18,563 nt of DNA from Candidatus Bipolaricaulota bacterium (GTDB lineage Bacteria; Bipolaricaulota; Bipolaricaulia; UBA7950; UBA9294). Of the stretch, positions 6,755 to 13,566 are shown piece after piece. Where the stretch lies: NCBI GenBank assembly GCA_018399865.1, contig JAGYNL010000121.1:1-18563 (forward strand), given 5' to 3'. Within the stretch, counting starts at the first letter, position 1. Each line of letters begins with the position of its first letter. The translations under genes were made by a program, and so were the position numbers. The notes under the pieces were generated by a model. That model saw nothing but the letters and a program-made list of their open reading frames with translations. It was not told the origin of the DNA and made no database searches.

Positions 6755-8656
6755 TTACTTGTCTTCTGCGTGTTTCTTCGCGGTGTAGGCAAGCAGTCCT
6801 CCAGCTTTGATCATTTCAATCTCACGCGAGGTGAGGTCATGTCGGACATTGAATGTTGTTCCCTTAGTCTCATTTTTTGCAGTAAGTTCTGCCTTGAAAT
6901 TACTGACGTTTACCTGTAAATAGTCTTCCTGACTGATATCGTCTGTGTCACACAAGAACGGGATGATTCCCACGTTGATCAGGTTTGCTCGGTGAATCCG
7001 AGCGTAACTCTTGGCGAATATCGCCTTGATGCCTAATTGCCAGGGGGCGAGAGCCGCATGTTCGCGCGATGATCCTTGCCCATAGTTCTCGCCGCCCACG
7101 ATGAACCCTCCATTCTTCTCCGCTGCACGAGTGGCAAAGCTTTTGTCCTCGTAGAAAAAGGTGAACTTAGCGATCTCAGGGAGGTTACTGCGGAGATGCT
7201 GTGTCAGCGGTCCAGCGGGCATGATGGCGTCGGTGGAAATCCCATCTCCTACCTTGAGGAGTACCTCGCCTTGAAGCACAGGTTCAAGCTGAGTTTGCGG
7301 CGACAAAGGTACGATGTTTGGTGCCCGCACGATCTCCACAGATTCACCCACAGGGTCAATGATAAGATAATCGTCGATGGTCAGATGGTCCACTGTAACT
7401 TCCACTGGAGGGAGCTCCCGCGGGTCAGCGATGTATCCGGCTAGTGCTGAGGCGGCGGCTACCTGCGGACTGCAAAGCGCAATTTTGCCGAACTTGTTGC
7501 CTCCGCGTCCCTGCCAGTTCCGGTTGACGGTGCGCAGCGAAAGGTGGCCAGTTCCAGGCACAAACCCAATTCCAATACATGCGTTACAACCCGGCTCAAT
7601 CATGCGCACCCCGGCCTTTGTGAAAGACAGGAAGCTTCCGTCCTCCATTAGCATTTCCCAGGCTTGCCGCGACCCAGGGGAAACAATGACGTCAATGTCG
7701 GTGGATACATGCTTACCTTTCAACATCTCGGCTGCAATCTTTAGGTCATGGTAGGAGCCGTTAGTGCAGGAGCCTATATAGACTTGATTTATCTTTGTAC
7801 CGGCAACCTCGTCGATGTCGAAAACGTTATCAGGCATCCCTGGCATTGCCACCAGCGGCTTTAGGGAGGATAAATCAATCTCCAGGGTGGAGTCATATAC
7901 CGCTGTTTCATCAGACGCGAGTTCTACCCAATCCTGCGGGCGTTTTTGCATCTTAAAGAATGATGCCGTGATTTCATCAGAAGGGAAAATGGAGGACGTG
8001 GCGCCGGTCTCTGTGCACATGTTGGTTATTGTTGCTCTCTCAGGCACCGAAAGGGTTTTTACTCCCGGCCCGGAGAATTCGATGAAATAACCAGTGCCGC
8101 CTTTCACCGATATACGCCTTAGGATTTCTAGGGCTACGTCCTTTGCTGCCACCCCATGAGGGAGCTTGCCGGTGAGGATAACATTCATCATCTTTGGAAC
8201 AACAACGTAGAAAAGTCCTCCTCCTGCGGCTACAGCTACGTCCATTCCACCCGCACCGATTCCAAGCATCCCCAAGCCGCCTGCTGTAGGCGTATGAGAA
8301 TCGGACCCGAGTAGAGTCTTGCCAGGTACGCCAAAACGTTCGTAGTGGAGTTGATGGCATACCCCGTTGCCGTTCTTAGAGAATTTTGCTCCGTAGTGTG
8401 AAGCAATTGTCTGTAGAAAAATGTGATCGTCGGTTGATTCTCCTTTGAAACCAAGAGATGTGTGGTCAGAATAAGAAACAACTTGCTCGGCTTTTACTTT
8501 CTTAAGACCCAGTGATTCGAATTCCAGCCAGGCCATGGTTCCAGTTGAGTCCTGTGTGAGACAATGGTCTATAAGTATTCCGACCTCTGTTCCTCGTTTG
8601 AGAGTTCCTTCCCGCACATGATCTGCCAGGATCTTTTCAGTCATTGTCATGCCCAT
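6755..8656 (-). CDS. acn: Aconitate hydratase, ~635-residue Aquifex-type
   Basis: This cytoplasmic 4Fe-4S enzyme interconverts citrate and isocitrate through cis-aconitate. It has 633 residues from the ATG at 8656, much shorter than the ~890-residue AcnA, and its layout fits the short Aquifex-type aconitases. Visible landmarks are SDSHTPTAGGLGMLGIGAGG near residue 118, cluster cysteine C297 in IGSCTNGS, C357 and C360 in PGCNACIGIG, SPGSRQAWEML near 327, and the C-terminal swivel-domain loop NYGQGSSREHAALAP near 525. A GTG at 8665 is in frame, but it lies inside the SD GAGAGGTGG (8670-8662); the ATG at 8656 is 5 bases after it and is preferred. It has its own promoter and a leader hairpin and is the first gene of the citrate block. 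Confidence 0.96.
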   Translation of the reverse strand: MGMTMTEKILADHVREGTLKRGTEVGILIDHCLTQDSTGTMAWLEFESLGLKKVKAEQVVSYSDHTSLGFKGESTDDHIFLQTIASHYGAKFSKNGNGVCHQLHYERFGVPGKTLLGSDSHTPTAGGLGMLGIGAGGMDVAVAAGGGLFYVVVPKMMNVILTGKLPHGVAAKDVALEILRRISVKGGTGYFIEFSGPGVKTLSVPERATITNMCTETGATSSIFPSDEITASFFKMQKRPQDWVELASDETAVYDSTLEIDLSSLKPLVAMPGMPDNVFDIDEVAGTKINQVYIGSCTNGSYHDLKIAAEMLKGKHVSTDIDVIVSPGSRQAWEMLMEDGSFLSFTKAGVRMIEPGCNACIGIGFVPGTGHLSLRTVNRNWQGRGGNKFGKIALCSPQVAAASALAGYIADPRELPPVEVTVDHLTIDDYLIIDPVGESVEIVRAPNIVPLSPQTQLEPVLQGEVLLKVGDGISTDAIMPAGPLTQHLRSNLPEIAKFTFFYEDKSFATRAAEKNGGFIVGGENYGQGSSREHAALAPWQLGIKAIFAKSYARIHRANLINVGIIPFLCDTDDISQEDYLQVNVSNFKAELTAKNETKGTTFNVRHDLTSREIEMIKAGGLLAYTAKKHAEDK

Positions 8657-8675
8657 GATGACCACCTCTCGGGGC

Positions 8676-8698
8676 GGATTATCATATATCGATAATCC
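8676..8698 (-). promoter_or_regulatory. Inverted repeat / 5' leader hairpin of aconitase mRNA
   Basis: GGATTATC (8676-8683) and GATAATCC (8691-8698) are perfect 8-bp arms with a 7-base spacer. It lies about +12 to +34 relative to the predicted transcription start and ends 6 bases before the SD. It could be a repressor operator (the IclR-type product of the next gene is a candidate) or an mRNA stem controlling access to the SD. Confidence 0.6.
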
Positions 8699-8716
8699 AT
8701 TCTTGGTATGTGAGTT

Positions 8717-8745
8717 AGGATACTGCGATTTCGGGAGGTTGTCAA
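8717..8745 (-). promoter_or_regulatory. Sigma-70-type promoter for aconitase
   Basis: Read leftward: TTGACA (8745-8740), a 17-base spacer, and TATCCT (8722-8717). The -35 is a perfect consensus and the -10 matches 4 of 6. Transcription would start near 8710, giving a leader of about 54 nt. It lies in the 161-base gap between ispD and the aconitase gene, making the citrate block a transcription unit separate from yacL-ispD. Confidence 0.7.
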
Positions 8746-8817
8746 GTGTTCTTAGTCAGCAATGATCGCTTGTGGGATGTTTTCAGAAAGAAAGCTGTCC
8801 GGTAACAATGTGCCTTA

Positions 8818-9489
8818 TCACTTACTGGCCGCGATAATCTTAGCTAAGCTAAGGTCGCTTCTTGTTGTTACTTTTATATTTGTCTCCTCGCCTATGATTG
8901 TCCACACTGGCATTCCAGCTTGCAGGACGGCAGTAGCATCATCCGTAATTTCACAGGTGACTTCTAATAGAGCTTTGAGAATTAGCTCGCGGGCAAATCC
9001 CTGGGGGGTCTGGATACGCAGTAGGCGAGCGCGATCTAGGGTAGCTTTACTTATGGGTAATTCAAGTTTTCCCTGCCGGACCGTGTCTGTAATTGGAAGA
9101 GCGGGAACACAAGCTCGATGCTTGACGGTCGCTGCAATCAGGCGTGCAATCATGTCATTGGAGACAAATGGCCGGGCAGCATCGTGGATAAGGACGATCT
9201 CTCCGCTTGCAGCCTGAACCCCGGCAAGAGAGGAATCCTGCCTTCGCTTCCCCCCCAAAACCATTCTAAGTGGCTTAGAGATATCCCTGATCAATGATGA
9301 TACAATTTCTTGTTCGCCACTAGCTACAACAAGGACTATTTCGTCTACTTGCTCGCAGCAGGCGAAAGCTGAGATACTGTAATGCAGAAGTGGACGGGAC
9401 CATATGTCCAGAAAAACCTTGTTCTTGTCTGCCCCAAACCGCTTTCCCTGCCCTGCGGCAAGGATAACCGCGCTAACGCGCATCTTCAC
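8818..9489 (-). CDS. ispD: 2-C-methyl-D-erythritol 4-phosphate cytidylyltransferase
   Basis: This enzyme transfers CMP from CTP to methylerythritol phosphate, the third step of the MEP isoprenoid pathway, in the cytoplasm. Family motifs are present in order: nucleotide-binding AVILAAGQGKRFG at the N-terminus followed by DKNKVFL, then GGKRRQDS, IHDAARPFV, PITDTVRQ, RARLLRIQTPQGF, ITDDA and GEETNIKVTTRSDL near the end. The length of about 223 residues is normal. The start is ambiguous: TTG at 9492, GTG at 9489 (6 bases after GGAG) and ATG at 9483 are all in frame. I chose GTG on spacing. The upstream lipoprotein stop lies only 3 bases before this GTG, so the two are co-transcribed. The order yacL-ispD recalls Bacillus subtilis; ispF, which usually follows, is absent. 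Confidence 0.95.
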   Translation of the reverse strand: MKMRVSAVILAAGQGKRFGADKNKVFLDIWSRPLLHYSISAFACCEQVDEIVLVVASGEQEIVSSLIRDISKPLRMVLGGKRRQDSSLAGVQAASGEIVLIHDAARPFVSNDMIARLIAATVKHRACVPALPITDTVRQGKLELPISKATLDRARLLRIQTPQGFARELILKALLEVTCEITDDATAVLQAGMPVWTIIGEETNIKVTTRSDLSLAKIIAASK

Positions 9490-9492
9490 CAA

Positions 9493-9984
9493 TCACTCCG
9501 TGGATATGGTATCTCCAAGCAACGTGAGGTTTTTCCCATCGGGATCGATCATATACATTTGCCACTTATCCGTCCGATTTGAGTTAAAGAGGATCTTATC
9601 ATTAGCTCCCCAATAGGGGTTAATATCCTCTCCCTCATGTTCTGTTATTCTTGTTATGGTAAGAGAAGACAGGTCTATAATATAGAGATCGACGTTTTTT
9701 TCTCGGTCAGAGGAGAAGACTATTCTGTCTGCCTGTGGTGCCCAGCTCGGTGCCCAGTCGTCGACTTCGTTCTGGGTCAGTTGGCTAACTTCCCCAGTTT
9801 CGAGATTTCTGGTAAACAACTCGAACCCCTTCTCTCCTGGCGAAGCATAGGCGATTTTTGTGTTGTCTGGAGACATTGTTGGCTGCCAGTTTTCTATCTG
9901 CAGGGATTCTTGTTGTAAGAGCGAGCATCCAACAAGAAGTAGGACTATCAATCCTGTTATTAAGACAATGATTGCACGTTTCAT
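9493..9984 (-). CDS. Lipoprotein with TolB-like beta-propeller repeats
   Basis: This is a predicted exported lipoprotein of 163 residues. The N-terminus is MKRAIIVLITGLIVLLLVGC: a basic start, a hydrophobic core and an LVGC lipobox with Cys at residue 20. The rest holds three PD40/TolB-type repeats: TMSPDNTKIAYAS with ELFTRNLETGEVSQLT; SWAPQADRIVFSSDR with DLYIIDLSSLTITRIT; and YWGANDKILFNSNRT with QMYMIDPDGKNLTLL. Three repeats are too few for a closed propeller, so it may oligomerise or be a minimal form. The ATG at 9984 follows AAAGGAGG closely; the frame runs further upstream into the yacL end but without a comparable signal. It sits between yacL and ispD with tight spacing. Function unknown. 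Confidence 0.85.
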   Translation of the reverse strand: MKRAIIVLITGLIVLLLVGCSLLQQESLQIENWQPTMSPDNTKIAYASPGEKGFELFTRNLETGEVSQLTQNEVDDWAPSWAPQADRIVFSSDREKNVDLYIIDLSSLTITRITEHEGEDINPYWGANDKILFNSNRTDKWQMYMIDPDGKNLTLLGDTISTE

Positions 9985-9994
9985 TGCGCCTCCT

Positions 9995-11041
9995 TTATTG
10001 ATCCCAGCGCGGGGTTTCGCCACAGGGTTCAACGAACAACATCCGGCCAGCCTCTGTTTGTAAGGCGCTCTTCACGGTAGCCTTAATGGTGCGTCCGATA
10101 TGGCGTCTGCCATTTTCTATCACTACCATTGTCCCGTCGTCAAGGTAACCTACTCCTTGCCCGATTTCCTCCCCTCGATCGATAACCTCGATTTCGATCT
10201 CTTCTCCAGGGATGAATCTAGGTTTAACCGTGTTGGCTAACTCGTTTATGTTTAGCACCTTGACGCCTTCAACCTGAGCCACTCGGTTTAGGTTGTAATC
10301 GGTAGTGATGAGTGATCCGTGTTCTTCCGTGGCTAGACGGATTAGTTTGTGATCAACTTCTTTCACTGAAGGGAAGTCACGGCTTAGCACACGAATGGCT
10401 ATCTTTTCATCATTCATTAATTCCCCCAGTATCTCTAAGCCTCTCCTTCCCTTCCTGCGACGAAGGCTGTTTGAGGAGTCAGCGATGTTTTGCAACTCAG
10501 CCAGAACAAACTCGGGGATAATAATCTCTCCCTCAATAAAACCGGTGCGCACCAGATCACCAATGCGACCATCGATTATCACGCTGGTGTCAATAATTTT
10601 GCTCGATACATTGCCATTCTTTTTGCGGCCTTGTGGTAGCTTGCCTGTTGCTGTACCTCTGGCGAAGATTGGCAGATCAAGTGTGTAACCGATCGTCAGG
10701 CCAAGACCTAGGCTGAGCAGAATGGCCATTCCACGCAAGATACTGGAACCAGGGCCAGCGGGAAGGATGAGTGATAGGGCATAACTGATTAAGAATCCTA
10801 TAAGTACTGCGCTTCCCCCAACTACAATAGTGTTACGCAGGCGTGACGCAGCGGTATCTTTAGCAATCTCCTCACGAATTCGTCTCCATAGGCTGATACT
10901 AATCCAGCATAGTATGGCACCAGCCGCGCCCCCCACAACAAGACTAATAGCAAGGCTTGGGATGGCTCCAATCGATCCGATGATTTCATGTGCAGCTGCG
11001 GCTGCTGCGCAAATGCCAATGAATAGGATGTATAAGATCAA
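9995..11041 (-). CDS. YacL-like membrane PIN/TRAM-domain protein
   Basis: This 348-residue protein combines about four N-terminal membrane segments (near residues 2-20, 27-49, 71-93 and 104-122) with a cytoplasmic PIN nuclease-like domain (about 148-265) and a C-terminal TRAM RNA-binding domain (about 280-340). The PIN acidic residues are visible: D151 in IIDTSVIIDGRI, E182 in FVLAELQ, D230 and D248 in LITTDYNLN. The chosen start is TTG at 11041, seven bases after AGGAGGTGA, and it begins directly at the first membrane segment. The frame extends upstream to 11248, but that part crosses the promoter region and is not expected to be translated. Relatives include B. subtilis YacL, whose RNA target is not well established. 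It heads the yacL-lipoprotein-ispD unit. Confidence 0.92.
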   Translation of the reverse strand: MILYILFIGICAAAAAAHEIIGSIGAIPSLAISLVVGGAAGAILCWISISLWRRIREEIAKDTAASRLRNTIVVGGSAVLIGFLISYALSLILPAGPGSSILRGMAILLSLGLGLTIGYTLDLPIFARGTATGKLPQGRKKNGNVSSKIIDTSVIIDGRIGDLVRTGFIEGEIIIPEFVLAELQNIADSSNSLRRRKGRRGLEILGELMNDEKIAIRVLSRDFPSVKEVDHKLIRLATEEHGSLITTDYNLNRVAQVEGVKVLNINELANTVKPRFIPGEEIEIEVIDRGEEIGQGVGYLDDGTMVVIENGRRHIGRTIKATVKSALQTEAGRMLFVEPCGETPRWDQ

Positions 11042-11126
11042 CTTGTTGTCACCTCCTGTAACTGGTGGATTTGATAAAAGCAGAAGTAGTGAGAGCCATA
11101 TCTTCCATCTTCTCCATTTTACGTTG

Positions 11127-11155
11127 ATTGTATACAGCGCTTGACTTGGGTGCAA
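11127..11155 (-). promoter_or_regulatory. Promoter for the yacL-like operon
   Basis: Read leftward: TTGCAC (11155-11150), a 17-base spacer, and TACAAT (11132-11127). Transcription would begin near 11120, about 80 bases before the TTG start. It overlaps the oppositely directed prmC promoter. Confidence 0.65.
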
Positions 11156-11169
11156 GATTTTGCTATTGT
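11141..11169 (+). promoter_or_regulatory. Promoter for the prmC-ftsE-ftsX operon
   Basis: TTGACT (11141-11146), a 17-base spacer, and TATTGT (11164-11169). Transcription would start near 11176, leaving a leader of about 40 bases that contains the SD at 11201-11209. The -35 hexamer lies within the spacer of the leftward promoter. Confidence 0.6.
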
Positions 11170-11216
11170 GTACTGCAAAAGCGTACGTTTGGGGTTGATG
11201 AGGGGGGAGCGAGCTG

Positions 11217-12068
11217 ATTGTCAATTGGACTGTTCGAGAGATCCTCAAGTGGACGCGGGGATATTTCAGGGCAGCAGGTATTCTTCAGCCGCGATTGGAA
11301 GCTGAGATACTTCTTGCCCATGTAATGGGTGTTGACCGTTTACACCTTTACCTGTTTCCGGATACACCACTAACCCCAGAAGAGCGAAGTAGATTTCGCG
11401 AGGTCATAAAGAAACGTTATTCTGGAGTGCCTCTCCAGTATCTTACCGGAGAGGTTCAGTTCTATGGCCTGCGGTTTAGAGTACGCCAAGATGTTTTTAT
11501 TCCCCGCCCAGAAACAGAGGAGCTTCTTGAGACAGCCCTTGGGTTGATTCCGCGTGACCGAGGTACTAATTGCCTGGATTTGGGAACGGGTTCGGGGGTA
11601 ATAGCGGTCTCCCTTGCCAAATACTTACCCCAGGTTAGCGTTACTGCTGTTGATTTCTCTTCTGACGCCCTGGAGCTGGCTCGAGAGAATGCTGAATTAA
11701 ACAGGGTTACTGATCGGGTAAGTGTTTTGTACAGCAATTGGTTCGAGCGTGTCACTGGTAAGTTTGACTTAATCGTGTCAAATCCGCCATATATAGCAGA
11801 GGAAGATCTCGATAACCTTCCTAGCGAGGTGCGAGATCATGAACCACGCCAAGCCCTTGATGGCGGAAGACAAGGGATGGAGGAAATCGTAAAGGTTATA
11901 GGCCACCTTAAGGAGCACATGCATCCAGGCGCGACGGCGCTGTTTGAGATAGGTGATGGGCAGGGATCGATGGTCAAGAAACGGATGGAGCAAGCCGGCT
12001 TGGAAGACGTTCGAGTAGAACTTGATTTTGCAGACAAAGAAAGATATGTGATCGCTAAATGTCCGTGA
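11217..12068 (+). CDS. prmC: Peptide chain release factor N5-glutamine methyltransferase
   Basis: This SAM-dependent enzyme methylates the glutamine of the GGQ motif in RF1 and RF2, aiding translation termination. The Rossmann motif LDLGTGSGVIAVSLAK and the hallmark catalytic NPPY (SNPPYIAEEDL) are clear, as are PLQYLTGEVQFYG, VFIPRPETEEL and EPRQALDGG. The first canonical start in frame is TTG at 11295, but that would remove part of the N-terminal helical domain. Upstream codons, open back to a TGA at 11199, encode NWTVREILKWTRGYFRAAGILQPRLEAEILL without a break, as expected for PrmC. The best placed start is ATT at 11217 (CTG at 11214 is the alternative), 7 bases after GGGGGGAG, giving 283 residues, the usual length. 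It overlaps ftsE by 10 bases. Function is secure; start is uncertain. Confidence 0.92.
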   Translation: MVNWTVREILKWTRGYFRAAGILQPRLEAEILLAHVMGVDRLHLYLFPDTPLTPEERSRFREVIKKRYSGVPLQYLTGEVQFYGLRFRVRQDVFIPRPETEELLETALGLIPRDRGTNCLDLGTGSGVIAVSLAKYLPQVSVTAVDFSSDALELARENAELNRVTDRVSVLYSNWFERVTGKFDLIVSNPPYIAEEDLDNLPSEVRDHEPRQALDGGRQGMEEIVKVIGHLKEHMHPGATALFEIGDGQGSMVKKRMEQAGLEDVRVELDFADKERYVIAKCP

Positions 12069-12724
12069 TTATACAGGTTTCAGAACTCAGCTTCGTCAGT
12101 AAGGATGGCATAAAGGTTCTCGACGATGTTCACCTTTGTGTAAATCGTGGTGAAATGGTCTTTCTGGTTGGCCCGGCAGCATCAGGTAAATCCGTCTTGA
12201 TTGGTCTTCTTGGAACACAGATAGAACCTCAGCTTGGACAGATCCTGGTCTATGGTCGCAATATCGCTCGCTTAAGTCGGAAGAAGGCATTTGATTTGCG
12301 CCGCCAGATTGGCTTGTTACCCCAAGGATTTGTCCCTTTGACAAGGACAGTAATGGAGAACGTCACGTTCAAAATGCGCTGTTTGGGTGACTTTCACGAG
12401 CAAGCTGAGGATAAAGCGTTAGCTGCACTGGATCAGGTTGGGCTGACATCTAAGTTGACTCAGGTGGCGACTGAACTTGATCAGATCGATTATGTACGGC
12501 TGGGAATTGCGCTCTCTATCTGCGATGAGCCGCTTCTCTTACTTCTGGATGATCCGTTTGCAGGACTCTCCTCAGAAGAGCAAGAAGAGCTTTTTGAGTT
12601 ACTTGTGGAACTAAACAGACGTGGTTTTACCATCCTTGCTGCGTCTCGCGACCTAACTGAGGGAATTGGTTCATCTGCGCGGATTGTGGAGCTTGTGGAT
12701 GGCCGGGTGGAGGAGAAATCATGA
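12059..12724 (+). CDS. ftsE: FtsE-like ABC ATPase with degenerate catalytic motifs
   Basis: By position and partner this is FtsE, the cytoplasmic ATPase of the FtsEX complex that controls cell-wall hydrolases during division. Length (221) is normal. Walker A is intact (GPAASGKS, residues 38-45) and so is the Q-loop (LLPQG, Q89). The rest is altered. The LSGGQ-type signature is replaced by TELDQIDYVRLGIAL around 138-151. Walker B ends in D164-D165 (LLLDDPFAGL) where a catalytic glutamate is expected. The H-loop histidine is a serine (LAASRD, S196). The protein probably binds ATP but hydrolyses it poorly or not at all. The ATG at 12059 overlaps the prmC end by 10 bases; the stop overlaps the ftsX start (ATGA). 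The frame is intact and codon use looks ordinary, so it is not a pseudogene. Confidence 0.82.
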   Translation: MSVIIQVSELSFVSKDGIKVLDDVHLCVNRGEMVFLVGPAASGKSVLIGLLGTQIEPQLGQILVYGRNIARLSRKKAFDLRRQIGLLPQGFVPLTRTVMENVTFKMRCLGDFHEQAEDKALAALDQVGLTSKLTQVATELDQIDYVRLGIALSICDEPLLLLLDDPFAGLSSEEQEELFELLVELNRRGFTILAASRDLTEGIGSSARIVELVDGRVEEKS

Positions 12725-13566
12725 GCAAGTTCTTCTTTATCTTTGGGAATTTGCTTGGCGCTATTAATGGGAAGATTGGCGCGCTTTTTCTTGGTGTGGT
12801 TACGCTGGTCCTTATCTCTCTCCTCATTTTTGCTGGGTTCTTCCTTTTTGGTCAGGCGACCAGAGCTAGTAATTCGCCAGCACTTGCTCCTGGTGAACTC
12901 GTAGTCTATCTATCTCCTCAGCTTTCATCCAGTGATGTGCAGGCTCTTTACCAGGAAATAATGCAGATGCCTGAGGCGGAGAAGGTAAATTATCGGTTTG
13001 CCCAGGAGCTTGGATTAGATAGGGCCGGTGGCGTGTTTATCGTTCTGGCAGGCAGTGTTTCGGATGCCTCAACTATCAAGCAGGTTGTCAGCGGATTTGC
13101 TGGGGTGACGAACATTGATTCTGGAACGCAAGAAAGCGCAGGAGACGTATCCCTTTCCGGCGCGTTATGGATTGGACTGCTTATCGGGCTAATTGTTAGC
13201 ATTGCTGCCAGCTTGGCCCTTGCTCGTCACTCTTTCTCATTGCTTCTGGAGCGGTTTTCTGCGGAGATCAGGCTTCTTAGGTTATCTGGTACTCCGGCCT
13301 GGGTTTTCCAAGCCCCAGTGGTGGCTTTAGGGGTACTATGTGGGATAATGGCGGCGATATTGCTTGTTGTTACTATATACCTTTTTCACTTCTTTGCAGC
13401 CAGCAACCCGCAGGCAGCAGTTAATGCCGCTAGCGGACTGATTAAACCAGGCAAAGTGGTGTTGGTCAGCCTTCTGGGTTCGCTGGTCGGAGTAATTCTT
13501 GGGGCACTAATTGGAATCTTGGGAGCTAGCCTTACTAGTAAGGATAGATTTCAGGTCTACTCGTAA
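12721..13566 (+). CDS. ftsX: FtsX-like cell-division permease
   Basis: This 281-residue membrane protein has the FtsX layout: a short cytoplasmic N-terminus, a first membrane helix near residues 20-43, an extracellular domain to about 140 (LAPGELVVYLSPQLSSSDVQ, AEKVNYRFAQELG), then three more helices near 146-168, 195-225 and 243-270. The usual FtsX segment is recognisable in ERFSAEIRLLRLSGTPAWVFQAP, corresponding to the coupling helix that contacts FtsE. Sequence outside these features is divergent, so the assignment rests on topology, length and the coupled FtsE. The ATG overlaps the FtsE stop by 4 bases and follows GGAGGAG. In other bacteria FtsX activates a periplasmic or secreted peptidoglycan hydrolase through its outer loop; none is visible here. 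Its 3' end overlaps the opposite-strand permease gene by 10 bp. Confidence 0.82.
   Translation: MSKFFFIFGNLLGAINGKIGALFLGVVTLVLISLLIFAGFFLFGQATRASNSPALAPGELVVYLSPQLSSSDVQALYQEIMQMPEAEKVNYRFAQELGLDRAGGVFIVLAGSVSDASTIKQVVSGFAGVTNIDSGTQESAGDVSLSGALWIGLLIGLIVSIAASLALARHSFSLLLERFSAEIRLLRLSGTPAWVFQAPVVALGVLCGIMAAILLVVTIYLFHFFAASNPQAAVNAASGLIKPGKVVLVSLLGSLVGVILGALIGILGASLTSKDRFQVYS

Noticed and set aside
8657..8665. GTG start of aconitase at 8665
   Set aside because: This GTG is part of the SD sequence used by the ATG at 8656.
8676..8698. Iron-responsive-element-like hairpin in the aconitase leader
   Set aside because: The loop sequence and the absence of a bulged C do not fit the IRE consensus; only the generic hairpin or operator is reported.
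11042..11248. N-terminal extension of the YacL-like protein to 11248
   Set aside because: The extension has no SD, crosses the promoter and the opposite-strand prmC leader, and does not resemble a protein domain; TTG 11041 has a strong SD and starts at the first membrane helix.
12059..12724. FtsE as a pseudogene
   Set aside because: The frame is uninterrupted, the length is normal, Walker A is intact and the stop-start overlap with ftsX is kept, which argues for a functional though altered protein.
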